The position numbers were made by a program, and so were the translations under genes. Under the pieces are notes generated by a model, which did not search any database, was not told the DNA's origin, and was given only the letters and a program-made list of their open reading frames with translations. Below, piece by piece: positions 1 to 8,215 of a stretch of DNA of 64,000 nucleotides (position 1 is the first letter of the stretch; every line of letters begins with the position of its first letter). The DNA is from Neisseria macacae ATCC 33926. GTDB taxonomy: Bacteria; Pseudomonadota; Gammaproteobacteria; Burkholderiales; Neisseriaceae. The DNA lies in assembly GCF_022749495.1 (NCBI RefSeq), contig NZ_CP094241.1, forward strand, positions 2,542,001-2,606,000, given 5' to 3'.

Positions 1-471
<471 letters not shown>

Positions 472-523
472 TTAGGTTTATTATCTAATAAATATTGCCG
501 ACAATCCAGCCGAGTAAACCAAA

Positions 524-563
524 TAGGTCGTCTGAAAACGGATTTCGGTTTTCAGACGACCTA
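524..563 (-). terminator. DUS inverted-repeat hairpin
   Basis: Two copies of AGGTCGTCTGAA face each other with a short loop. It sits just after the stop of the 566-1084 gene and before argG, so it probably terminates the former. Confidence 0.7.
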
Positions 564-565
564 TG

Positions 566-1084
566 TCAATCTTGATTTAAAAAACAGCATTTTGCATACA
601 GCTCCGACAAGGTCGCCGAGCCGATATCGCCGAAATCCTGCAAGCCTGTGCATTCGGCAATCCGATGGCGGATGTAATTTACGGACTCCGGGGGTAAAGC
701 CGGTAGACGAGTAAACGACTGTACTGCGGTATATACCGTCAGCGGCGTATCGTACGGCTGCTTGGGGACGAGCGCAATCCGGTAGATATTAATGATTCTG
801 CTTCGTTTCGTATCAGTAAATACCGCTACACCGCAAAAATCCTCTAAAGGCAGTGTTTGCGTGCCTTCGCGGCTGATTTTACAAATCCCTTCTTCTGAAA
901 ATACGATTTCGCGGCTGCATTTATAAAAGTCACGCCACAGCGACCATGCGGTAAAGGCAAAGAGAGTTAAGCCTAGTGCAATGCGCCGTTCCATCAGTAT
1001 CAAACCCAAGCCGAAGACGGCAAAGAAGACACTTTCCAAACGGTCAAGCAGGTTTTTCGGTTGTTTCAAACGATATTCGTGCAT
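566..1084 (-). CDS. Small inner-membrane protein, unknown function
   Basis: 172 residues. Two adjacent hydrophobic segments (about 18-32 and 35-50) are separated by the charged MERR turn, giving a short membrane hairpin. A soluble C-terminal part of about 120 residues follows, with alternating beta-type patterns (REIVFSEEGICKISREGTQ) like the PH-like YcxB/YdbS type cytoplasmic domains. That resemblance is only an impression. The ATG is at 1082-1084. It is divergent from the CinA-like gene, with 68 bp between starts that include a single DUS near 1123-1137. I do not recognise the protein and assign no function. Confidence 0.7.
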   Translation of the reverse strand: MHEYRLKQPKNLLDRLESVFFAVFGLGLILMERRIALGLTLFAFTAWSLWRDFYKCSREIVFSEEGICKISREGTQTLPLEDFCGVAVFTDTKRSRIINIYRIALVPKQPYDTPLTVYTAVQSFTRLPALPPESVNYIRHRIAECTGLQDFGDIGSATLSELYAKCCFLNQD

Positions 1085-1152
1085 GGTTTTCCTTTTGTTT
1101 AACCCTTTGGAAGCGTCCGGACATTTTCAGACGACCTTCGAGAAGAAAGATT

Positions 1153-1965
1153 ATGAAAGACCAACAGCATTTGTTCAACCTCATCATCATCGGCGACGAA
1201 ATCCTGCACGGCAGCCGCCAAGACAAGCATTTCGCCTTTTTCAAATCCCTGCTGGAATCGCGCGGACTGAAGCTCAATCAGGTGCAATACCTGCCCGACG
1301 AACCTGATTTGCTGGTCAAACAACTGCGCCGCAGCTTTTCAGACGGCCTGCCGACCTTCGTTACCGGCGGCATCGGCTCCACGCCCGACGACCATACCCG
1401 CCAAGCTGCCGCCGCTGCTTTGGATTTGCCCGTCGTCCGCCATCCCGAAGCTGCCAAGTTCATCGAAGCCGTTACCCTTAAACGCGGCGAGCCGCTCGAC
1501 GCCCCCGAACACGCCCAACGCCTGAAAATGGCGGATTTTCCCGCAGGTTCGGAACTTGTGCCCAACCCGTTCAACAACATCGCCGGATTTTCCATCCGCG
1601 AACATTATTTCTTCCCCGGCTTCCCCGTGATGGCGCACCCGATGGCGGAATGGGTTTTGGATACTTATTACGCCGACCGCTTCAACCAAACCGAACGCGG
1701 CAGCCGCAGCGTGTATGTATTCGGTCAGCCCGAATCGCGCGTCGCGCCGATTATGGAATACGTCGAACGCACCTACCCGGGCGTGCGCTCTTACAGCCTG
1801 CCCAGCGTCGGCTGGCAAAGTGCGGACGGAACGGCGGTCAAACCGCATATCGAGTTCGGCATCAAGGCGGAAGGCGGGGCGTGCCGCGATTTGGACAAAG
1901 CATGGGACGAAGTATTGCAGCGTTTGAAAGATGTGGGCGCGGAGTTGAAAGATACGCCTGCCTAA
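1153..1965 (+). CDS. CinA/MoaB-like molybdopterin-binding domain protein
   Basis: 270 residues from ATG 1153, chosen because the family begins just before the first beta strand (LFNLIIIGDEILHG). An in-frame extension to 976 would run through the upstream intergenic DNA. The N-terminal half has the MoCF_biosynth fold: GDEIL near residues 12-16 and the glycine-rich VTGGIGSTPDD near 70, as in MogA/MoaB and the N-terminal half of CinA. The CinA deamidase half is absent, so this is a stand-alone CinA-type domain, often annotated 'competence/damage-inducible protein A'. Whether it acts in molybdenum cofactor synthesis or pyridine-nucleotide clean-up cannot be told. A Correia element follows directly. 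Confidence 0.85.
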   Translation: MKDQQHLFNLIIIGDEILHGSRQDKHFAFFKSLLESRGLKLNQVQYLPDEPDLLVKQLRRSFSDGLPTFVTGGIGSTPDDHTRQAAAAALDLPVVRHPEAAKFIEAVTLKRGEPLDAPEHAQRLKMADFPAGSELVPNPFNNIAGFSIREHYFFPGFPVMAHPMAEWVLDTYYADRFNQTERGSRSVYVFGQPESRVAPIMEYVERTYPGVRSYSLPSVGWQSADGTAVKPHIEFGIKAEGGACRDLDKAWDEVLQRLKDVGAELKDTPA

Positions 1966-1982
1966 GCCAGCCGTTTTGTTCT

Positions 1983-2089
1983 TATAGTGGATTAAATTTA
2001 AATCAGGACAAGGCGACGAAGCCGCAGACAGTACAGATAGTACGGCAAGGCGAGGCAACGCCGTACTGGTTTAAAGTTAATCCACTATA
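1983..2089. repeat. Correia repeat enclosed element, short form
   Basis: Begins TATAGTGGATTAAATTTAAA and ends with the inverted copy TTTAAAGTTAATCCACTATA. It is 107 bp, lacking the central block of about 50 bp (around the CTTGGTGCTTCAGCACC core) present in the 157-bp copies elsewhere in this window. Such elements are non-autonomous and can carry promoters or RNase III sites at their ends. Confidence 0.9.
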
Positions 2090-2098
2090 TTTTGACAA

Positions 2099-2139
2099 AA
2101 GGTCGTCTGAAAAACCTAAAACGGCTTTTCAGACGACCT
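2099..2139 (+). terminator. DUS inverted-repeat hairpin
   Basis: Facing AGGTCGTCTGAAAA copies with a short loop, just after the Correia element. A plausible terminator for the CinA-like gene. Confidence 0.65.
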
Positions 2140-2438
2140 CGATATCCCGATATCAACTTGCAGACTTTCCTATATTACCGTTCCTCTTGCGCGGCTTGAT
2201 ACTCTTTTTTGAGGCACTTTTTATCCTGCTCAGAAATAATTTTTGATAGAAGTACGCTTTTTTGACCGTTATCATTTGGATTAAAAATCTTATTTACTTT
2301 TGCAATCGACTCGATTATATTACCGTTTAATGCAATTTATTACATTAACTAACATATATATTGTATAAATATACATTATTCATCTATCAAAAATTCCGAT
2401 TCGATTGATAACAATCTTTATCACTTTAGATGCAATAT
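2140..2438 (+). other. AT-rich leader before thiL
   Basis: About 300 bp with no open frame that looks coding. It becomes strongly AT-rich from about 2225 (runs such as ATTATTCATCTATCAAAAATT). It probably holds the thiL promoter, but I cannot single out a -35/-10 pair. No THI-box thiamine riboswitch sequence was recognised. Confidence 0.4.
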
Positions 2439-3395
2439 ATGACGGAATTTGACTTTATCAGACAATATTTGCAAAAACAGAAAAGCAGCGGTTTGATTTT
2501 GGGCATTGGCGACGATGCCGCGATTATCCGCCCAAGTCACGGATTTGATTTATGTTTTAGCGCGGACATGCTGTTAAAAGACAGACATTTTTTTTCTGAC
2601 ACCGCTCCGGAAGATTTGGCATGGAAAATGCTAGCTGTCAATATATCCGATATGGCCGCGATGGGCGCAACCCCGAAATGGGTGTTATTGAGTGCCGGAT
2701 TACCCGAATTGGACGAAAATTGGCTGAAACGTTTTTGTGACAGCTTTTTCAGTTTGGCGCAGCGCTTCGGCATTACCCTGATCGGCGGCGATACGACCAA
2801 AGGCGATTTGGTCTTCAACGTCACCATTATCGGCGAGCTTCCGCAAGGACAAGCCCTACGGCGCGATACCGCGAAAGACGGCGACGATATTTGGGTATCG
2901 GGACAAATCGGATCAGCAGCAGCCGCTTTAAACTGCCGCCTGAACACACACACACTACCGCCCGATTTGTTCGACCGCTGCCATGACAGGCTGCTCCGTC
3001 CGGAGCCTAGAGTGGAATTGGGACAGGCACTCCTGCCCATTGCCCATGCCGCTCAAGATATTTCGGATGGTCTGGCACAAGACCTCGGTCACATTTTGAC
3101 CGCGTCATCGGTCGGAGCGGAAATTTCGGCAAATGCGCTGCCGGTTTTAGAAGAATTGAAAAACGTCTTACCGCACGAAAGCTGGCTCTCCTGCGCACTG
3201 GCAGGCGGCGATGATTACGAACTGGTTTTCACCGCCCCCGAATGCCGGCGCAGCGAGATTCAGAAAGCAGCCGAACAATGCGGCGTAGCAGTAACGCCCA
3301 TCGGGAAAATAAATAATACAGGTCGTCTGAAAATAATAGATTCCAATGGCGGCGAATTAAAACTGACTTCATTAGGATTTGATCACTTTGGCTGA
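2439..3395 (+). CDS. thiL: Thiamine-monophosphate kinase
   Basis: Phosphorylates thiamine monophosphate to thiamine diphosphate, the last step of cofactor synthesis. The N-terminal MTEFDFIRQYL, the ATP/Mg motif GIGDDAAI, DMLLKDRHFF, the SDMAAMGATP motif, IGGDTTKGD and the later GGDDYELVFTAP are all classic ThiL features. I start at ATG 2439 because the family begins M-x-E-F. An in-frame ATG three codons upstream (2430) is equally open and neither has a clear Shine-Dalgarno sequence. It gives 318 residues, normal for the family. The stop overlaps the start of pgpA, so the two are a translationally coupled pair. A DUS word lies inside the gene near 3321. Confidence 0.93.
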   Translation: MTEFDFIRQYLQKQKSSGLILGIGDDAAIIRPSHGFDLCFSADMLLKDRHFFSDTAPEDLAWKMLAVNISDMAAMGATPKWVLLSAGLPELDENWLKRFCDSFFSLAQRFGITLIGGDTTKGDLVFNVTIIGELPQGQALRRDTAKDGDDIWVSGQIGSAAAALNCRLNTHTLPPDLFDRCHDRLLRPEPRVELGQALLPIAHAAQDISDGLAQDLGHILTASSVGAEISANALPVLEELKNVLPHESWLSCALAGGDDYELVFTAPECRRSEIQKAAEQCGVAVTPIGKINNTGRLKIIDSNGGELKLTSLGFDHFG

Positions 3396-3876
3396 ATTTA
3401 AACCTACTTTCGACTGGTTGAAGCAGCGCCCGTTATGCCTGTTGGCATTCGGATTCGGCAGCGGCCTCGCGCCCGTCGCGCCCGGCACATTCGGAACGAT
3501 GGCGGCGCTGCCGATAGCATTTCTCTTGGTTTTAATCGGTATCGACGGCTGGATTCTGGCTTTTTTGTGTGTCGCCCTGTTTATGTGGGGCATCCGCATT
3601 TGCAACCACACCGAAAAAGCACTCGGCATCCAAGACTACGGCGGTATCGTTTGGGACGAAATGGTAGCGATGCTTCTGATTCTGGCTTTTGCGCCGTTTA
3701 AATGGAATTGGTGGCTGGCGGCATTTATTCTGTTCCGCCTGTTTGATTCCATCAAACCTTGGCCGATCAAATGGTTTGACCGGCATGTGCACGGCGGATT
3801 CGGCATCATGCTGGACGACATCATCGCCGCCATCATGACCTTGATAGTTTTAGGCATTGCCGCCTGGATTATCTGA
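3388..3876 (+). CDS. pgpA: Phosphatidylglycerophosphatase A
   Basis: Membrane enzyme removing phosphate from phosphatidylglycerol phosphate to give phosphatidylglycerol. 162 residues with the PgpA signature GFGSGLAPVAPGTFGT near the N terminus, several hydrophobic helices, the DYGGIVWDE acidic motif and the conserved FDSIKPWPIKW stretch. No ATG is available. TTG 3388 follows an AGGA (3374-3377) at a good distance, and TTG 3379 three codons earlier is the alternative. It overlaps the end of thiL by a few bases, and this thiL-pgpA pairing is common in proteobacteria. Confidence 0.92.
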   Translation: MAEFKPTFDWLKQRPLCLLAFGFGSGLAPVAPGTFGTMAALPIAFLLVLIGIDGWILAFLCVALFMWGIRICNHTEKALGIQDYGGIVWDEMVAMLLILAFAPFKWNWWLAAFILFRLFDSIKPWPIKWFDRHVHGGFGIMLDDIIAAIMTLIVLGIAAWII

Positions 3877-3966
3877 TTTTTTCAACACACTTATTTGAAG
3901 CCATAAGACTTCAAACGCATCGAAAAAATCGGTGCAAACAAAAAACACTATTACGGGACAACAAAA

Positions 3967-4335
3967 ATGAACGAAATCGAAATCAATGTTCAACCACGCT
4001 ACGTTGCGGGTCAAAGCGATGTTTATCGCGACCGCTATGCCTTCAACTATGTGATTACCATCTGCAACCGCAGCAACGATGTCATCACGCTGCGCCAGCG
4101 TTTCTGGGAAATCACCGACGGACACGGCGCGACCGAGCCGGTAGGCCATTCCGGTCTGATTGAAGAACAGCCGGTACTCTATCCGGGCGAGGCTTATGAG
4201 TACAACAGCGGCTCCCAACTCTGCACCCCATGGGGCAGCATCGAAGGCGCATACGAGTTTGAAGACAGCATCGGCGAACGCTTTATCGTCGGCGTACCGA
4301 AGCTGGAATTCAAAGCAGGCTTCACCCTGCAATAA
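3967..4335 (+). CDS. apaG: ApaG domain protein
   Basis: 122 residues comprising a complete ApaG/DUF525 beta-sandwich: NRSNDVITLRQRFWEITDG, EEQPVLYPGEAYEYNSG and TPWGSIEGAYEF match the family closely. ApaG proteins have been linked to Co2+/Mg2+ handling, but the molecular role is uncertain. ATG 3967 follows AGGGACAACAAAA-type sequence. It lies 90 bp after pgpA on the same strand and may be cotranscribed, ending at the DUS hairpin at 4370-4410. Confidence 0.92.
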   Translation: MNEIEINVQPRYVAGQSDVYRDRYAFNYVITICNRSNDVITLRQRFWEITDGHGATEPVGHSGLIEEQPVLYPGEAYEYNSGSQLCTPWGSIEGAYEFEDSIGERFIVGVPKLEFKAGFTLQ

Positions 4336-4369
4336 ACACCGAGCAAAAACAATACAGATCGGGAAAACC

Positions 4370-4410
4370 AAAGGTCGTCTGAAAGATTAAGGGGCTTTCA
4401 GACGACCTTT
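4370..4410 (+). terminator. DUS inverted-repeat hairpin after apaG
   Basis: AAAGGTCGTCTGAAAG faces CTTTCAGACGACCTTT with a short loop and is followed by a T-run. It lies between apaG and the Correia element. Confidence 0.75.
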
Positions 4411-4412
4411 TT

Positions 4413-4569
4413 TATAGTGGATTAACTTTAAACCAGTACGGCGTTGCCTCGTCTTAGCTCAAAGAGAACGATTCTCTAAGGTGCTGAAGCACCAAGTGAA
4501 TCGGTTCCGTACTATCTGTACTGTCTGCGGCTTCGTCGCCTTGTCCTGATTTAAATTTAATCCACTATA
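4413..4569. repeat. Correia repeat enclosed element, full length
   Basis: 157 bp bounded by TATAGTGGATTAACTTTAAA and its inverted partner ending ATCCACTATA. It lies between the 3' ends of apaG and ruvC and contains the internal GGTGCTGAAGCACC palindrome. Confidence 0.93.
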
Positions 4570-4592
4570 CCGAAGCAATGCCGCGTCGAGTC

Positions 4593-5135
4593 TTATTGGA
4601 AACGCCCCCTCTTCACCTGCATCTGCCCCTTGCCCAACTGCGCCGCCAAGCCGTGATTGCGCAAAGCGTGTGTCAGCGCGATGGCGAGTCCGTCGGCGGC
4701 GTCCGATTGCGGCGTACCCGACAGCGACAGCATCTGCACCACCATATGCTGCACCTGCTCTTTCGCCGCTTTGCCCTTCCCAACCACCGCCTGCTTGACC
4801 TGCAACGCCGTATATTCAAACACAGGCAAATCTTCCATTACCAACACCGCCAATGCCGCCCCGCGCGCCTGTCCCAGCATCAGCGTAGCCGCCGGATTCA
4901 CATTGACAAACACCTGCTCCACCGCCGCCTGATGCGGGCGGTATTGCTGCACAATCTCCCTGATATGCCGCGCAATCACGGCGATACGCTCCGCCAACGG
5001 CGCATTCGGCGGCGTTTTGATACAGCCTGAAGCCACATAAAAATGTTCCCTGCCGCATACGTCGATGATGCCGAAACCGGTCACCCGACTGCCGGGGTCT
5101 ATCCCCAAAATGCGGACGCTTTTTTGCACAGTCAT
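4593..5135 (-). CDS. ruvC: Holliday junction endonuclease RuvC
   Basis: Cuts four-way DNA junctions during recombination together with RuvAB. 180 residues. The RNase H-like fold starts [14 protein letters not shown]. The four catalytic acids are visible as D13, E73, D145 and D148 (in SDAADGLA), with spacing matching the E. coli enzyme. The [14 protein letters not shown] motif is present. ATG at 5133-5135. The gene is isolated between the Correia element (3' side) and a DUS hairpin (5' side). ruvA and ruvB are not in this window. Confidence 0.96.
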   Translation of the reverse strand: MTVQKSVRILGIDPGSRVTGFGIIDVCGREHFYVASGCIKTPPNAPLAERIAVIARHIREIVQQYRPHQAAVEQVFVNVNPAATLMLGQARGAALAVLVMEDLPVFEYTALQVKQAVVGKGKAAKEQVQHMVVQMLSLSGTPQSDAADGLAIALTHALRNHGLAAQLGKGQMQVKRGRFQ

Positions 5136-5187
5136 CTCAGTTTCTTATTCCCATATCGTCAACCAACCTCCCGCCTCCTCCAGCATA

Positions 5188-5231
5188 AAAGGTCGTCTGA
5201 AAACCGATTTTCAGGCTTTCAGACGACCTTT
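5188..5231 (-). terminator. DUS inverted-repeat hairpin
   Basis: Facing DUS copies between the stop of the HerA-like gene (5248) and ruvC. A likely leftward terminator of the HerA-like gene. Confidence 0.7.
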
Positions 5232-5247
5232 GCCTTCTTTTTACGCC

Positions 5248-6780
5248 TTATTTTTTAAACATATTTTTAATAATGCCCATCACGCTGCGGGAAATGGCGT
5301 TGGTCACTTGGCGGTTGATTTGGCTGCCGATGGCATCGGCGACGTTGTAGCCCAAGCCCTGTCCTGACTTTTTACGTCCGCCGCTCAAGCCGCCGAGCAG
5401 TCCGCCGAGTATGCCTGGGTCGGCATTGGCGGCTTCTTTTTCAGCGGCTTTTTGCGCTTTTTCCTGCTCTTTTGCCGCCGCTGCCGCCTCTTTCTCCGCC
5501 GCAGCCTGACTGTCGGCTTCGGCTAAGGCTTCAAAGGCGGAATAGTTGTCCACCATGTCTTTATAGGTCGGATACAAATCGTCGTTTTGGAACAAGCGGT
5601 TGCGCTCTTCGGCAGCAAGCGGGGTCAAGGAAGATTGCGGCGGCAGGACGAGCGCACGTTCTACCGGCTCGGGCATACCTTTTTCATCGAGGAAGGAAAC
5701 GAGCGCTTCGCCGACGCCCAGTTCGGCAATCGCTTCGGCAACTTTGATATTCGGGTTGCTGCGGAAGGTTTCGGCAGCGGCTTTAACCGCTTTTTGGTCG
5801 CGCGGCGTGAAGGCACGCAAGGCGTGTTGCACGCGGTTGCCGAGCTGTCCGAGGATGGTGTCGGGCAAATCGAGCGGGTTTTGGGTCACGAAATACACGC
5901 CCACGCCTTTTGAACGGATCAGGCGCACGACTTGCTCGACCTGCTCCACCAGCGCATTGGCGGCGTTGTCGAACATCAAATGCGCTTCGTCAAAGAACAT
6001 CACGAATTTCGGTTTGTCCAAATCGCCGACTTCGGGCAGGGTTTCAAACAACTCCGCCAACATCCACAGCAAAAACGCGCTGTACATACGCGGCGAGCGC
6101 ATCAGTTTTTCCGAATTGAGGACATTGATGACGCCTTTGCCGTTGTCGGTCTGCATCCAATCTTGCAAGTTGAGCGACGGCTCGCCGAAGAATTTTTCCG
6201 CGCCTTCGTTCTCCAGCGTCAAAAGCTGCCGCTGAATCGCGCCGATACTGGCGGCGGAGACGTTGCCGTATTGCGTGCGGTATTCCGAAGCGTGGTCGGA
6301 AACGTGTTTCAGCATGCTGCGCAAGTCTTTCAAATCCAGAATGTGCCAGCCTTTGTCGTCGGCGACTTTGAACACAAGGTTCAACAAGCCTTCCTGCGTG
6401 TCGTTCAAATTCATCAAACGAGCCAGCAGCAGCGGGCCCATTTCCGAAACGGTCACGCGCACCGGAATGCCGGTTTCGCCGTAAACATCCCAAAAGCGCA
6501 CGGGGAAACTTTGCAGCCATTGCTCGCCCAAGCCAAACTCGGCAATGCGTTCACCCACCTTGCCGCTGGCGGCACCCGCTTGCGCGATGCCCGACAAATC
6601 GCCTTTGACGTCAACCAAAAATACGGGAACGCCCTCGCTGCTGAAGGCTTCCGCCATACGGCGCAGGGTCACGGTTTTACCCGTACCGGTCGCACCGGCA
6701 ATCAAGCCGTGGCGGTTCGCCATTTTGCCTTGGATTTCGAGTGTCTTATCGCCCGCGCGCGCGATGGGGAATGTCGTCAT
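5248..6780 (-). CDS. HerA-like / DUF853 P-loop ATPase (YjgR type)
   Basis: 510 residues. Walker A is GATGTGKT at 29-36. Walker B is FVMFFDEAHLMFD near 255-270, followed by VEQVVRLIRSKGVGVYFVTQNPLD, the sensor region typical of DUF853/HerA C-terminal-domain proteins such as E. coli YjgR. An Ala/Lys/Glu-rich stretch with coiled-coil character lies at roughly 405-440. A glycine-rich linker (GGLLGGLSGG) and a short helix ending in GIIKNMFKK follow. The physiological role of this family is not established. It is a single-gene unit with ATG at 6778-6780. Confidence 0.85.
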   Translation of the reverse strand: MTTFPIARAGDKTLEIQGKMANRHGLIAGATGTGKTVTLRRMAEAFSSEGVPVFLVDVKGDLSGIAQAGAASGKVGERIAEFGLGEQWLQSFPVRFWDVYGETGIPVRVTVSEMGPLLLARLMNLNDTQEGLLNLVFKVADDKGWHILDLKDLRSMLKHVSDHASEYRTQYGNVSAASIGAIQRQLLTLENEGAEKFFGEPSLNLQDWMQTDNGKGVINVLNSEKLMRSPRMYSAFLLWMLAELFETLPEVGDLDKPKFVMFFDEAHLMFDNAANALVEQVEQVVRLIRSKGVGVYFVTQNPLDLPDTILGQLGNRVQHALRAFTPRDQKAVKAAAETFRSNPNIKVAEAIAELGVGEALVSFLDEKGMPEPVERALVLPPQSSLTPLAAEERNRLFQNDDLYPTYKDMVDNYSAFEALAEADSQAAAEKEAAAAAKEQEKAQKAAEKEAANADPGILGGLLGGLSGGRKKSGQGLGYNVADAIGSQINRQVTNAISRSVMGIIKNMFKK

Positions 6781-7080
6781 GAAGGTTTCCTTTGATTGGA
6801 TGGTTTATATCGGTATAGAAACGGCGCGCCCGAATATCGGCGCAAACCGTCTGTCAAACTGACGCCATTCTACCGTTTTGCAGGGGATGGCTTCAACCCG
6901 CAGCAAACCGACGCCCTCCCCCAAACCATCGCGGGCGAAGCCCACGCTACACAACGCTACTTCGCCCGCCCATTGCCATACATCAAAAGGTCGTCTGAAA
7001 AAAGCCGTTTCCCGAGTTTCAGACGACCCCACCGCCGCGAAAAGCGTATACTTTCCTTATCGCAACCAAGGAGCCGAATC
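6781..7080 (+). other. Intergenic region with a DUS hairpin
   Basis: Divergent region between the HerA-like gene and the lipoprotein gene. A DUS inverted pair sits at 6987-7029, and the downstream gene's RBS (AAGGAG) ends about 8 bases before 7081. Frames through here have no family resemblance. Confidence 0.5.
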
Positions 7081-7602
7081 ATGAAAATCCTACCCGTCCT
7101 GACCGCCGCGCTGCTCTTGTGTTCCTGCACCGCCGACCGTGAAACCGAAGCCCTGAAAAACAGCCTGTCCGAAGCGCAAACCGCCGTGCGCCTTTCCGCC
7201 GAAAACACCAAACGGCTGGAAGACACCTATTCCGACATCTACTTCCACCTCGACAGCCTGACCGTCGAAAGCTTCAAAAAACGCGTCGCCAACGGAGACA
7301 CCGTTTACGCCTACATCGGCCGCCCGAGCTGCGGCGACTGCAACGCCTTCGAACCCATGTTCAAACGCTACATCGCCAGCCGCAACCTGAACGGCAAAAT
7401 CTACTTCGTCAACGTCCACCGCCTGCACCAAGACAAAGAAGCATGGACCGCGTTCCGCCAACAATACAAACTCGGCGGCACGCCCGTCCTAGCGAAATAC
7501 AGCAAAGGCAAACAGGTCAACAAGCTTGATTTGGAAGAAAACGGCGGCAAAATCAGCGCTGAAGACTTGGAGAAATGGCTGGACGCAAACGGCTTGCGGT
7601 AA
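7081..7602 (+). CDS. Thioredoxin-fold lipoprotein with CGDC motif
   Basis: 173 residues. A signal sequence with lipobox LCSC gives lipidation at C16, so it faces the periplasm. A coiled-coil-prone stretch (about 20-50) precedes a thioredoxin-like domain with the redox pair C84-GD-C87 in GRPSCGDCNAF and the cis-proline loop GGTPVLAKY. The layout (N-terminal anchor, helical spacer, thioredoxin domain with CxxC) resembles the thioredoxin-like proteins associated with bacteriocin export (PedC/BrcD-like), but no bacteriocin gene is nearby. Start chosen at ATG 7081 after AAGGAGCCGAATC. A longer in-frame extension runs back through the DUS hairpin and is not credible. Confidence 0.82.
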   Translation: MKILPVLTAALLLCSCTADRETEALKNSLSEAQTAVRLSAENTKRLEDTYSDIYFHLDSLTVESFKKRVANGDTVYAYIGRPSCGDCNAFEPMFKRYIASRNLNGKIYFVNVHRLHQDKEAWTAFRQQYKLGGTPVLAKYSKGKQVNKLDLEENGGKISAEDLEKWLDANGLR

Positions 7603-7659
7603 ACCGTCCGTTTGAGATTGCGCCGTTTGAGAGTTAGAGATTTTGTGTAGGAATGAAGA

Positions 7660-7700
7660 GAGGTCGTCTGAAAACAGGATTTTGGTTTCAGACGACCTCG
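7660..7700 (+). terminator. DUS inverted-repeat hairpin
   Basis: Facing AGGTCGTCTGAAAAC copies shortly after the lipoprotein gene stop. Confidence 0.7.
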
Positions 7701-7734
7701 TTTATTCAATCAACGCAAGCTTGGGATAACTCAA

Positions 7735-7823
7735 GTAGCGTGGGCTTCGCCCACGAATGAATAAAAACACAGCTATTTTTCGAATTAACATACAGCAAGT
7801 TTCGTGGGCAAAGCCCACGCTAC
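7735..7823. repeat. Long inverted repeat of palindromic arms
   Basis: Arms at 7735-7757 and 7801-7823 (start GTAGCGTGGGCTTCGCCCAC) match in 22 of 23 positions. Each arm is itself a palindrome (CGTGGGC..GCCCACG). Together they can form a cruciform or long hairpin around a 43-bp centre. This looks like a dispersed neisserial intergenic repeat. Confidence 0.75.
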
Positions 7824-7849
7824 TCGTGGCTTCAACGGCAACTTGTCCC

Positions 7850-7980
7850 TTCCCCTGTCCGGCGGAGGAAGGTTAGGATGGGGGTGGCTTTATGACTTTG
7901 GGAAAAATCAAATTCGTGCAGCCCATAGAGCCACCCTCTCCCCCAGCCCTCTCCCGCCGGACGGGAGAGGGGGCAGGCTG
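7850..7980. repeat. CT/GA-rich dispersed repeat with GTCCGGCGG inverted arms
   Basis: Holds CCCTCTCCCCCAGCCCTCTC and the inverted words GTCCGGCGG / CCGCCGGAC about 90 bp apart. A related CCCTCTCCCTAGCCCTCTCC unit occurs at 52822-52975. Short frames here are repeat artefacts. Confidence 0.55.
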
Positions 7981-8015
7981 CACGTCGCGGCATAGATTTC
8001 TGTCCGACTGTCGTC

Positions 8016-8113
8016 ATTCCCGCGCAGGCGGGAATCTACTTTTGAATCTCGGCAACTGTTTTTCAGACATCTGTTTCTTAAAATTTCCGATGGATTCCCG
8101 CCTGCGCGGGAAT
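8016..8113. repeat. Pair of dRS3 repeats (intergenic mosaic unit)
   Basis: ATTCCCGCGCAGGCGGGAAT at 8016-8035 and its near copy ATTCCCGCCTGCGCGGGAAT at 8094-8113 fit the neisserial dRS3 consensus ATTCCC-N8-GGGAAT. They enclose about 58 bp. A second such pair is at 55463-55557. Confidence 0.85.
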
Positions 8114-8150
8114 GACGGCAGCGGGGTGTTTAGCGTGGTTTGTTCATAAG

Positions 8151-8193
8151 AAAAGGTCGCCTGAAACTATGCTTTCGGTTTCAGACGACCTTT
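8151..8193 (-). terminator. DUS-variant inverted-repeat hairpin
   Basis: One arm is AGGTCGCCTGAAAC (one mismatch to the DUS) and the other is GTTTCAGACGACCT. It follows the stop of the pentapeptide-repeat gene. Confidence 0.65.
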
Positions 8194-8215
8194 AAGGGAT
8201 AAGTTACGATTGAAG

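Noticed and set aside
5932..6795. 287-codon open frame antisense to the HerA-like ATPase
   Set aside because: Walker motifs on the other strand establish the coding frame.
7735..8113. CRISPR array
   Set aside because: Repeats are of different types, not evenly spaced, and there are no cas genes.
7804..8149. Short frames in the repeat mosaic near 8 kb
   Set aside because: They translate repeat DNA (dRS3, CT-rich unit) and resemble no protein.
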